A stretch of DNA of 64,000 nt from CTSoil-075 sp042610375 (GTDB lineage Bacteria; Bacillota; Negativicutes; DSM-13327), in the NCBI RefSeq assembly GCF_042610375.1, contig NZ_JBGJZL010000011.1:1-64000 (forward strand). The letters run 5' to 3'. A program made the translations under genes and the position numbers. Under the pieces are notes generated by a model. It searched no databases and was not told the DNA's origin. It saw nothing but the letters and a program-made list of their open reading frames with translations. Positions 26,959 through 35,119 of this stretch are shown one piece after another (position 1 is the first letter of the stretch; each line of letters opens with the position of its first letter).

Positions 26959-28587
26959 TTAAGGAATCATCCAAGTTAAGTAATAAGCCTGTACATATGT
27001 CATAATTCCAACAATAACAGCTAAGATCAAGGAATGTTTAACTGCGAAGTTAAATAAATCCCCTTCTTTACCTACAAGACCAGTTGCTGCAGTTGCTACT
27101 GCAATACTTTGTGGTGAAATCATTTTACCAGTAACACCACCTGATGAGTTTGCTGCTACTGTAATAATCGGATTAACACCAACTTGATCTGCAGTAACGG
27201 CTTGTAAATTTCCGAACAACGCATTTGCTGATGTATCAGAACCTGTCAAGAAAACTCCTGTCCAACCCAAGAAAGCTGAGAAGAATGGGAAGTAGTGACC
27301 TGTTCCTGCTAACATTAAACCTAATGTTGAGCTCATACCTGAATAATTCATAATATATGCTAAACCAAGTACACAAGGAATCGTAATAAGAGGTTTTGTT
27401 AATTGTTTAAAGGTTTTTGCAAAAATAGCAATAAACCGGCTAGGGCTAACACCAAGTACAATTGAGGTCAAAATACTAGCAATGAACAAGGATGTACCAG
27501 CAGCACTTAACCAATTGACTTTGTAAAGTGCAGCCATCGCAGTTGGAATTTTAGCAATTGGTGCTATTTGCATAACCACTTTATCTAAGCCTGGAATTAA
27601 GAATTTAAGAGTAACAGCATCCAACATGGTTGCTACAGGTTTTAATCCCCACAAAATAACCATAACTGTTAAAATGATAAACGGCGACCATGCTTTAAAA
27701 ACTCTGCCAAAAGTAAGATTGGATTTATCAATAGAAATTGTTGGCGCTGGTTCATTAGGGAAACGCCAAACATTTTTTGGTCTCCATACTTTAAGAAATA
27801 AAGTCAAGGAAATAATCGCTGCTAATGAAGATAAAATATCTGGAAGTTCTGGTCCGATATAGTTAGAAGAATACCATTGCAGTAAAGCAAAAGCACCACC
27901 AGTTACTAAACAGGCAGGTAGAACTTCTTTCGTAGCTTTCCAACCTGACATTAACATAATTAACCAAATAGGAATAACGAAGGATAAGAATGGTAATTGT
28001 CTACCAACCATAGCACTAATCTTCATTGTATCAATACCAGTAACCTGTCCCGCAACAATAATTGGAATACCAATACCACCAAATGCTACTGGTGCTGTAT
28101 TCGCAATCAAGCATAATCCCGCTGCATAAAGAGGATTAAAACCAAGGCCTACAAGCATACCTGCAGAGATAGCAACAGGAGTACCAAAACCTGCCGCGCC
28201 TTCCAAAAATGCACCAAATCCAAAAGCAATTAAAAGTGCTTGTAAACGGCGATCATCAGTAATTGAGGCAATTGAATCTTTAACAATTTCAAATTGACCT
28301 GTCTCCACTGTCAAATTATATATAAAAATTGCAGTGACAACAATCCAAAATATAGGAAATATTCCATACATGGCACCCATACCCGTAGCTTTGAGAGCAA
28401 TCTCAACTGGCATATTGTAAATAAAAATTGCAACCAATACTGCCGAAGTTACAGCAATGGCACCAGCAATTTGTCCTGGAGTTCGACGGATAGCTAAAAG
28501 ATAAAAAATTACAATAATCGGGATTGAAGCAAAGAACGATGAAAGAGCAAGGTTATTCATTGGATCATAAATTTGAGTCCATGTCAT
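26959..28587 (-). CDS. lldP: L-lactate permease (LctP family)
   Basis: A lactate/glycolate proton symporter with about 12-14 membrane helices. The family start MTWTQIYDPMNNL, the GFGAFLEGAAGFGTPVAISAGMLVG segment and the C-terminal TGSDTSANALFGNLQ and AANSSGGVTGKMISPQSIAVA motifs are diagnostic. ATG 28587 follows AAGGGGTG; the upstream ATG at 28638 adds 17 aa not seen in the family. The gene is single, with its own terminator. Two palindromes lie in its long upstream region. It suggests lactate use, a common carbon source of Sporomusaceae. Confidence 0.95.
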   Translation of the reverse strand: MTWTQIYDPMNNLALSSFFASIPIIVIFYLLAIRRTPGQIAGAIAVTSAVLVAIFIYNMPVEIALKATGMGAMYGIFPIFWIVVTAIFIYNLTVETGQFEIVKDSIASITDDRRLQALLIAFGFGAFLEGAAGFGTPVAISAGMLVGLGFNPLYAAGLCLIANTAPVAFGGIGIPIIVAGQVTGIDTMKISAMVGRQLPFLSFVIPIWLIMLMSGWKATKEVLPACLVTGGAFALLQWYSSNYIGPELPDILSSLAAIISLTLFLKVWRPKNVWRFPNEPAPTISIDKSNLTFGRVFKAWSPFIILTVMVILWGLKPVATMLDAVTLKFLIPGLDKVVMQIAPIAKIPTAMAALYKVNWLSAAGTSLFIASILTSIVLGVSPSRFIAIFAKTFKQLTKPLITIPCVLGLAYIMNYSGMSSTLGLMLAGTGHYFPFFSAFLGWTGVFLTGSDTSANALFGNLQAVTADQVGVNPIITVAANSSGGVTGKMISPQSIAVATAATGLVGKEGDLFNFAVKHSLILAVIVGIMTYVQAYYLTWMIP

Positions 28588-28639
28588 GTAAGTAAACACC
28601 CCTTTTATTTTTTCCAGCAACAATGTTTGAATTTTCACA

Positions 28640-28652
28640 AATAACTGTTATT
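28640..28652. promoter_or_regulatory. Palindrome AATAACTGTTATT upstream of lldP
   Basis: A 13-bp palindrome about 53-65 bp upstream of the lldP start codon; a candidate operator for a lactate-responsive regulator. The regulator is unknown. Confidence 0.35.
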
Positions 28653-28772
28653 GAATTAACTGAAAATTATCACCTCACTCTTTCATATAGCATTACCAGC
28701 AAAGTCAGATTTATACTATTTTATTTAGGATTCAATATTTATTATTTTATCCAATAAAACAAAATCAATCCG

Positions 28773-28794
28773 CTAACAACATTATTATTGTTAG
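28773..28794. promoter_or_regulatory. Inverted repeat CTAACAA-N8-TTGTTAG upstream of lldP
   Basis: A perfect 7-bp inverted repeat with an 8-bp spacer, about 190 bp upstream of lldP in a 380-bp AT-rich gene-free region. Either an operator or a small hairpin. Confidence 0.35.
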
Positions 28795-28910
28795 ATAATA
28801 ATAAGTTTGCCTTAATTTTCACTTATTATTAAACTCTGATTATTCTTATTCGACATACAATTACAAATTCCCTCTTTTTTCGCTATTTTTTTTATATTAA
28901 AAAAACATTG

Positions 28911-28956
28911 AAAAAAAATATAGTTGTACAGCTCATCATAAATGTACAACTATATT
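28911..28956 (-). terminator. Terminator after ahbB
   Basis: AATATAGTTGTACA (28917 on) pairs with TGTACAACTATATT (to 28956); TTTTTTTT follows on the minus strand. Confidence 0.92.
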
Positions 28957-28966
28957 TTCCAAATAT

Positions 28967-29446
28967 TTAGTTTTTTATTTTTCGAAAATACTGCATGCTA
29001 TTTTTTTTCCATTCTTTGGTACTAAATAACATAATATATTCTTCTAATTCAGCTTGACTAGCCAATTCTTTAGCAATCGTATTACATTGTTCCCGAGAGT
29101 TTGCATGAAGCATCGTATAAAAATTGTATGGCCAATCAGGCTGAGTCACACGAGCATAACAATGGGTAACTGCAGAAACTTTCGAAAACATTCTACCAAT
29201 TTCTTGAATTCGCTCTTCCGGTACATTCCATGCACATAGGGCATTTGCAGTATAACCCACTTCACGGTGCTTAAGTACAGCTCCCATTTTGCGAATTTTA
29301 CCTGATTGAGTGTATTTGTTTAGTCGGCTCAAGAGTTCTTCTTCACTTATACCTAACTTATTAGCAATTTCCAGATAGGGTTTTGCGACTAAGGGAAAGT
29401 CATCTTGCATAATGCTAATAATTTTTTTGTCTAACTCATCTAACAT
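28967..29446 (-). CDS. ahbB: Siroheme decarboxylase subunit (AhbB-like, Lrp/AsnC fold)
   Basis: A 159-aa protein with an AsnC-type helix-turn-helix (LDKKIISIMQDDFPLVAKPYLEIANKLG) and the AhbB/NirHG-type C-terminal domain (RKMGAVLKHREVGYTANALCAWNVPEE; HCYARVTQPDWPYNFYTMLHA with the PYN signature). With AhbA it converts siroheme to didecarboxysiroheme in the alternative heme (or heme d1) pathway; it is not a transcription factor. It lies 22 bp after ahbA. Genes ahbC/ahbD are not in the window. Confidence 0.85.
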   Translation of the reverse strand: MLDELDKKIISIMQDDFPLVAKPYLEIANKLGISEEELLSRLNKYTQSGKIRKMGAVLKHREVGYTANALCAWNVPEERIQEIGRMFSKVSAVTHCYARVTQPDWPYNFYTMLHANSREQCNTIAKELASQAELEEYIMLFSTKEWKKNSMQYFRKIKN

Positions 29447-29468
29447 GTGTCACCTCATTCATTTGATC

Positions 29469-29921
29469 TCATGATAAAGTAAATTGTACACTCACCTTAA
29501 ATTTTTGGGTAGCAGGTAAATTGATCATCCGTACTACACCAGGTATTTTTTCAATTTTATCCAATGTTTCTTTTTGCTCTTCCAGAGTATGGCTAAAAAG
29601 AGTAAACCATAAATTTAAACTTCCATCCCGCTCATAATTATGAGTAACGCCATAATCTGAATTAATAAAGGCAGCAACTTGTGGTATGAAATTGGGCTCA
29701 ACTTCTAATGCCACTAAAGTCCCGATATAACCTAATTTAGTAGAATCAAAAAATGGACCAATACGCCGAATAAATCCCTGTTCCTTTAAATAGTTAAGCC
29801 GTTCAATTACAATAGCCTCCTCTGAATCTAAACGTTCAGCAAGAACAGCAAAGGGACGACTCTCAAGGGGTAATTCAATCTGTATAAGGTTTAACAGTCT
29901 TTTGTCAAATGCAGTAAGCAT
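29469..29921 (-). CDS. ahbA: Siroheme decarboxylase subunit (AhbA-like, Lrp/AsnC fold)
   Basis: A 150-aa partner of the next gene: an AsnC-like N-terminus (MLTAFDKRLLNLIQIELPLESRPFAVLAERL), RRIGPFFDSTKLGYIGTLVALEV, then THNYERDGSLNLWFTLFS as in alpha subunits. ATG 29921 is six bases after AAGGAG; the in-frame ATG at 29936 is too close to a site. Which of the two genes is alpha or beta is assigned from the PYN versus NLWFTL signatures and is less sure than the pair itself. Confidence 0.82.
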   Translation of the reverse strand: MLTAFDKRLLNLIQIELPLESRPFAVLAERLDSEEAIVIERLNYLKEQGFIRRIGPFFDSTKLGYIGTLVALEVEPNFIPQVAAFINSDYGVTHNYERDGSLNLWFTLFSHTLEEQKETLDKIEKIPGVVRMINLPATQKFKVSVQFTLS

Positions 29922-30040
29922 ATACAACTCCTTCATTAGTTTATTTATTCACATATAGAATAGACAGGATGCCATTAATTTTGAGTTCAACGGCGTTTAG
30001 TAATAGATAACACCCTGCACTAGATTTTCTGCAATTTAGT

Positions 30041-30069
30041 AAAAAGGAGAACAGCCCCCGCTGTTCTCC
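30041..30069 (-). terminator. Terminator after engB
   Basis: GGAGAACAGC (30046 on) pairs with GCTGTTCTCC (to 30069) around a short loop; TTTTTA follows on the minus strand. Confidence 0.9.
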
Positions 30070-30083
30070 TTGGGATTTATATT

Positions 30084-30734
30084 TTATTTTAACAGAATTT
30101 CTCCTATTACGTCAAGTAACTCACTTCGACCTAAACCTTTTTCAGATGAATAGGCAATAATATTATTACTTTTCATACCAAGCCCTTTGCGAATGGCAGC
30201 AACATTTTTATTAATATTCATCCTTGTCAATTTATCGGCTTTTGTCGCGATGACTTGTACAGGAATATCATTTTCAATCAACCATTGATAGGTGCTAATA
30301 TCACTCTCCATAGGAGCATGCCGAATGTCAATTAATTGACAAGCAAGCTGAAGACGTGGAGATTTTAGTAAATACTCCTCAATAAATTTGGCCCACTGAA
30401 TTCGATTAGATTTTCCAGTACGCGCATAACCATATCCAGGTAAGTCCACTAAAAAAAACTCTCTTCGATCTTCTTCACTCATTTTTGCCATTAAGCGATA
30501 AAAATTTAGTGTCTGCGTTTTACCAGGGCTACCACTGGTCCGAGCAAGCCCATTACGACGGCATAATGAGTTAATCAATGAAGATTTTCCTACATTTGAC
30601 CGCCCCATAAAAGCCACCTCGTGCAGCTGCCCCTCTGGGTACTGATCAATACGAACTGCAGAAGCTACATACTGTCCGCTTGTAATATTGATCATAATTT
30701 TTTCTTCATTTATTGTCATTTTTTCTTCATTCAT
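30084..30734 (-). CDS. engB: Ribosome biogenesis GTPase EngB/YsxC
   Basis: A TRAFAC GTPase needed for 50S assembly. G1 is GRSNVGKSSLINSL, G2 lies in SGSPGKTQTLNFY, G3 is VDLPGYGYA, G4 is ATKADKL and G5 is SSEKGLG. Length is 216 aa from ATG 30734, which overlaps the lon stop (GTGGATGAATGA). The first 14 residues contain a small duplication (NEEKMTI/NEEKIMI), and ATG at codon 14 (MINITSGQYVASAV) could be the original start. Placement directly after lon is conserved in clostridia and Negativicutes. Confidence 0.95.
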   Translation of the reverse strand: MNEEKMTINEEKIMINITSGQYVASAVRIDQYPEGQLHEVAFMGRSNVGKSSLINSLCRRNGLARTSGSPGKTQTLNFYRLMAKMSEEDRREFFLVDLPGYGYARTGKSNRIQWAKFIEEYLLKSPRLQLACQLIDIRHAPMESDISTYQWLIENDIPVQVIATKADKLTRMNINKNVAAIRKGLGMKSNNIIAYSSEKGLGRSELLDVIGEILLK

Positions 30735-33048
30735 CCACTTTCACCAATGCAGTCGCAAGTACTTCATCCATATGTCCGACAAAAACAAATTCAAGATTTC
30801 TTCTTACATTAGCTGGTATTTCATCAATATCGCGTTTATTTTCTTTCGGCATAATAATTGTTTTAATACCGACACGATGAGCCGCTAATACTTTTTCTTT
30901 AATACCACCAACAGGTAGTACTCGTCCACGCAAAGTAATTTCTCCAGTCATTGCCACATCACTGCGAACTGGTCTGCCAGTTAAAGCTGATACAACAGCT
31001 GTCGACATGGAAATACCTGCTGATGGACCATCTTTAGGAATTGCACCTTCAGGAAGATGGATATGGATATCCGTCTTTTCTTGGAATTCGCTATCAATAT
31101 TTAAATCCTCAACTCGAGTGCGAATATAGCTAAAACCAGCTTGTGCAGATTCACGCATAACCTCACCCAATTGGCCAGTCAATATGAGTTTTCCCTTACC
31201 TTTCATCACAGAAACTTCGATTGGCAGTACATCCCCACCAACTTCAGTCCATGCTAAACCAGTACTCACACCGACTTGTGGCTGTATCTCGGCTTGTTTA
31301 TGACGATATTTTGCTGCACCTAAGAAAGTATGTAGATTTTGAGCCGTTACTTTTACATGAGCCCGTTTGTTCTGTACAATTTGCCGTGTTACTTTGCGGC
31401 ATAATGTGGCTATTGTACGTTCCAGACTGCGCACACCTGATTCACGAGTATACTCACTAATTATTTTTTGCAAGATCCCATCAGCAAAACCAATCTGTTT
31501 TTCATTCAAGCCATGATCACGGATTTGTTTCGTAATCAAATAACGTTTGGCAATCTGTACTTTCTCTTCTTCTGTATACCCAGGAATATGAATGATCTCA
31601 ATCCGATCTAACAGCGGCCGCGGAATACTATGCATTACATTGGCCGTTATGACCCATAAAACCCGAGAAAGGTCAAAGGGGACCTCTACATAATGATCAC
31701 TAAAAGTATTATTTTGTTCAGGATCAAGCACTTCTAATAGAGCTGCAGATGGATCACCTCTAAAATCAGCACTCATTTTATCAATTTCATCTAATAAAAA
31801 GACTGGATTCTTCGAACCTGCAGTACGCATCCCTTGAATAATTCGTCCTGGAAGTGCTCCAACATAAGTACGGCGATGACCACGAATTTCAGCCTCGTCT
31901 CTTACGCCCCCCAATGAAACCCTAACAAATTTGCGATCCATTGCTTTGGCTATAGAACGTGCTAAGGAAGTTTTACCTACACCAGGTGGCCCAACTAAAC
32001 ACAAAATAGGCCCTTTCATACTTTCAGTCAACTTACGAATTGATAAATACTCTAAAATACGTTCTTTGACTTTTTCTAAGCCATAGTGATCTTCATCCAA
32101 TGTTTTTTCTGCCATATTAATATCTAACATATCTGTTGTTTCTGTGCTCCAAGGTAAAGCTAATAAGCAATCTAAGTAGGTGCGAATTACGGCACTTTCA
32201 GCTACCATAGGTGGCATTTTACCTAAACGATCAATTTCTTTATTGATTCTCTCCATGACTTCTTTAGGAAAATCTTGATCCTTAAGTTTTTCTCGATATT
32301 CATCGACTTCAGCAGTACGATCATCTTTTTCACCAAGTTCTTTTTGAATGGCTTTAAGTTGCTCACGCAAATAATACTCTTTTTGAGTTTTTTCCATTTG
32401 CTTACGTACACGAACATTAATTTTCTTTTCTAGTTCGAGAATTTCCATCTCGCGACCTAAAATTTCACATAATGTTTCTAAACGTTCTTCAACATTTATT
32501 TTATCAAGAAGGGCTTGTTTATCCTCAATTTTGAGCGACAAATGACTCGCAATCAAATCGGCCAATCGACCTGCTTCTTCTACGGCAATTACTGAAATCA
32601 ATGTTTCTGGTGGTATCTTTTTACTAAATTTTACCCATTGTTCAAATTGATTAATGGCATTACGTGTGAGTGCCTCAACTTCGGTCGTTCGTTCTTCCAC
32701 TTCTGAAAACTCATTTATTTCAACTTGATAGTATGATTCTAAATCACTATATTCAACAATTTCAGCACGATGTAAACCTTCTACAAGAACTCGAATCGTA
32801 CCGCCAGGCAACTTTAATAATTGTTTGATTTCAGCCACTGTACCAACATTAAAAATTTCTTCTGGAGTTGGTGCATCATTTTGCGCATCTTTTTGCGCAG
32901 CAAGCATAATTAAACGATCGTTTACCATCGCTTCTTCTAACGCGCTAATCGACTTTTCTCGACCTACATCAAGATGAATAATCATATATGGAAAAACTAA
33001 AATGCCTCTAAGGGGCAGTAATGGTATTGTTCTTGTCTTATTTATCAT
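30727..33048 (-). CDS. lon: ATP-dependent protease La (LonA)
   Basis: A 773-aa cytosolic protease. It has an N-terminal substrate domain (1-200; TIPLLPLRGILVFPYMIIHLDVGR), a coiled coil near 200-250 (VRKQMEKTQKEYYLREQLKAIQKELG), an AAA+ module with Walker A GPPGVGKTSLARS near 355 and Walker B FLLDEIDKM, and a C-terminal peptidase with catalytic Ser in KDGPSAGISMS and Lys in GGIKEKVLAAHR. GGAGG precedes ATG 33048. It is coupled to engB. No CtsR or CIRCE site was recognised in the 246-bp upstream spacer. Confidence 0.97.
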   Translation of the reverse strand: MINKTRTIPLLPLRGILVFPYMIIHLDVGREKSISALEEAMVNDRLIMLAAQKDAQNDAPTPEEIFNVGTVAEIKQLLKLPGGTIRVLVEGLHRAEIVEYSDLESYYQVEINEFSEVEERTTEVEALTRNAINQFEQWVKFSKKIPPETLISVIAVEEAGRLADLIASHLSLKIEDKQALLDKINVEERLETLCEILGREMEILELEKKINVRVRKQMEKTQKEYYLREQLKAIQKELGEKDDRTAEVDEYREKLKDQDFPKEVMERINKEIDRLGKMPPMVAESAVIRTYLDCLLALPWSTETTDMLDINMAEKTLDEDHYGLEKVKERILEYLSIRKLTESMKGPILCLVGPPGVGKTSLARSIAKAMDRKFVRVSLGGVRDEAEIRGHRRTYVGALPGRIIQGMRTAGSKNPVFLLDEIDKMSADFRGDPSAALLEVLDPEQNNTFSDHYVEVPFDLSRVLWVITANVMHSIPRPLLDRIEIIHIPGYTEEEKVQIAKRYLITKQIRDHGLNEKQIGFADGILQKIISEYTRESGVRSLERTIATLCRKVTRQIVQNKRAHVKVTAQNLHTFLGAAKYRHKQAEIQPQVGVSTGLAWTEVGGDVLPIEVSVMKGKGKLILTGQLGEVMRESAQAGFSYIRTRVEDLNIDSEFQEKTDIHIHLPEGAIPKDGPSAGISMSTAVVSALTGRPVRSDVAMTGEITLRGRVLPVGGIKEKVLAAHRVGIKTIIMPKENKRDIDEIPANVRRNLEFVFVGHMDEVLATALVKVDE

Positions 33049-33258
33049 GAAAGTAACCTCCTCTTTATCTTGATCACCTTGGTATTTTTTTCAGGTTTAC
33101 TATTTATAAATATTCTTATTTCGACCACAAAAATCCTCTTAATTTGTAAATAAAAACACTCAGTACTATACTTTTTTTTATAAATCATAAAAAAAGTACA
33201 GATTTTTCACATTAATTCTATAATTGAGTCAGTTGATTTTAAAAATTTGTCATTTCGT

Positions 33259-33300
33259 ACATAATAAGTAGCCCTCGCACGAGAGGGCTACTTATTATGT
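33259..33300 (-). terminator. Perfect hairpin spanning the lonB stop codon
   Basis: ACATAATAAGTAGCCCTC (33259-33276) is perfectly complementary to GAGGGCTACTTATTATGT (33283-33300) around a 6-nt loop. The lonB TAA stop lies inside one arm. No T-run follows directly on the minus strand, so it may act as a 3'-end stabiliser as much as a terminator. Confidence 0.7.
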
Positions 33301-34974
33301 GCTTTTCACACCAGCAGCAGCTAAAATATCAACTGGCGGCGTGGCAACATCCATATAAATAGAATTCTCTACTCGTAGCAAAGAATATTGTAAGGCTTCA
33401 GCAACAGTTTCAATTCCAATGACCTCAACAGCAAGATTACTATATAAGTCTTGCCAATTTTCTTTAGGAATCAGCACTCGGCGCGAGCCAGCCTGCTCTG
33501 CTGCGTATATTTTAGCACTTACACCTCCAACAGGTTTAACCCATCCATGAATGGAGATTTCACCAGTCATCGCGACAGTATTATCGATAGGAATATCATG
33601 AATTGCTGAGTAAGTCGCCACTGCCATCGTAACACCCGCCGACGGACCATCGATGGGAGCACCTCCTGGAAAATTAACATGAATATCATATTTATGCAGC
33701 GGAACTGAAAAACAGTTTGAAAGTACAGTTAATACATTTTCCAGAGAACTTTTTGCCATACTTTTTCTGCGAATTGTACGACCTGGTACGACAAATTCTT
33801 CTTCGTCGACAACACCCGTAATCGTCAATTTTCCAGTACCATCGATAGCCGTCACTTCAACTTCTGTAATAGCCCCAATATTGGCACCATGTACTGCTAA
33901 ACCATTGGCAATTCCCACTTGAGGTTTGTTAGGTATTTTTTTATCAGGACGAGGAGTATATTGGCCAAAATTAATAACCCATTCTACATCTGCACAAGAT
34001 ATTGCCTGACGATGATCATTAATCGCAACACCTGCAGCGATCTGTATAATATTTACAACATCTCGACCATTTGAAGAATAATGTTTAATCACATCAACAG
34101 CTCGATCTGCAATGGAAAAATTAACCTTTTTCGCAGCATTATAGGCAATCCGACTGACCTCATCAGATAAGAGTGGGCGAAAAAAAATTTCCACACAACG
34201 CGACCTAATGGCAGGAGGAATATCTTGCGGCATCCGAGTCGTTGCTCCAATTAAACGAAAATCAGCTGGTAGACCATTTTGAAAAATGTCATGAATATGA
34301 GTAGGAATATTTTCATCTTCGCTATTATAATATGAGCTTTCTAAAAATACTTTACGGTCTTCTAAGACCTTCAATAATTTATTCATTTGTGTACTATGTA
34401 ATTCGCCAATTTCATCAATAAACAAAACTCCACCATGGGCTTTAGTGACAGCCCCAGCTTTAGGTTGAGGAATCCCTGCAACACCAAGAGGACCAGCACC
34501 TTGATAAATCGGATCATGTACTGTGCCAATTAAAGGATCAGCAATACCACGTTCATCAAAACGTGAAGTCGTAGCATCGAGTTCAATAAATTTAGAATTG
34601 GATCTGAAAGGGGATAAAGGATTACGTTTAGCCTCCTCTAGAATAAGTCTAGCAGCGGCTGTTTTGCCAACCCCTGGTGGTCCATATACTAAGACATGTT
34701 GTGGATTAGGACCACATAAGGCAGCTCGCAGAGCTTTTAAACCATCTTCTTGACCAACGATCTCAGCAAATGTAGTCGGCCGTGTTTTTTCTGATAGTGG
34801 CTGTGTTAATGATATTTCACGCATTTTTTGTAACTTATCGATTTCTTTTTTGGACTCACGTTCGACAGCTCCACGGTTTCCCTGTTGAGAGCGCAATAAA
34901 TTCCAGAAATACATTCCAATCACAATGACAAAAAAGAATTGGACAACACTAACAATACTCACCGCATAATCCAT
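33295..34974 (-). CDS. lonB: LonB-type ATP-dependent protease (forespore type)
   Basis: A 559-aa protease with an N-terminal membrane helix (residues 3-23, VSIVSVVQFFFVIVIGMYF) in place of the Lon N-domain, an AAA+ module (VYGPPGVGKTAAARLI near 105, LFIDEIGELHSTQ Walker B) and a Lon peptidase domain with Ser in DGPSAGVTMAVA and Lys in PVGGVSAKIYAAEQAG. ATG 34974 follows GGGAGGAGG. In Bacillus LonB is forespore-specific, so this gene is evidence, by family knowledge, for a spore-former. It sits between lonA and clpX. Confidence 0.92.
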   Translation of the reverse strand: MDYAVSIVSVVQFFFVIVIGMYFWNLLRSQQGNRGAVERESKKEIDKLQKMREISLTQPLSEKTRPTTFAEIVGQEDGLKALRAALCGPNPQHVLVYGPPGVGKTAAARLILEEAKRNPLSPFRSNSKFIELDATTSRFDERGIADPLIGTVHDPIYQGAGPLGVAGIPQPKAGAVTKAHGGVLFIDEIGELHSTQMNKLLKVLEDRKVFLESSYYNSEDENIPTHIHDIFQNGLPADFRLIGATTRMPQDIPPAIRSRCVEIFFRPLLSDEVSRIAYNAAKKVNFSIADRAVDVIKHYSSNGRDVVNIIQIAAGVAINDHRQAISCADVEWVINFGQYTPRPDKKIPNKPQVGIANGLAVHGANIGAITEVEVTAIDGTGKLTITGVVDEEEFVVPGRTIRRKSMAKSSLENVLTVLSNCFSVPLHKYDIHVNFPGGAPIDGPSAGVTMAVATYSAIHDIPIDNTVAMTGEISIHGWVKPVGGVSAKIYAAEQAGSRRVLIPKENWQDLYSNLAVEVIGIETVAEALQYSLLRVENSIYMDVATPPVDILAAAGVKST

Positions 34975-35079
34975 TTTTACAAATCCTCCTCCCAAAACGA
35001 TGTTCTAATGAACTTAGTATTGTCAGACAGTTTAATTTTATCCTGCCAGAAAATACTTCCTTTGAGAAAAAGGAAATTA

Positions 35080-35115
35080 AAAACGTAGAAAAGACTTAAG
35101 CCTTTTCTACGTTTT
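35080..35115 (-). terminator. Terminator after clpX
   Basis: AAAACGTAGAAAAG (35080 on) pairs with CTTTTCTACGTTTT (to 35115); a T-run follows on both strands. Confidence 0.88.
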
Positions 35116-35119
35116 CTTT

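Noticed and set aside
28587..28660. Rex box upstream of lldP
   Set aside because: TTGTGAA occurs, but the second half-site (TTCAAAC) and the spacing do not match.
28967..29921. Two AsnC/Lrp transcription factors
   Set aside because: Their C-terminal domains and tandem pairing match siroheme decarboxylase AhbA/AhbB.
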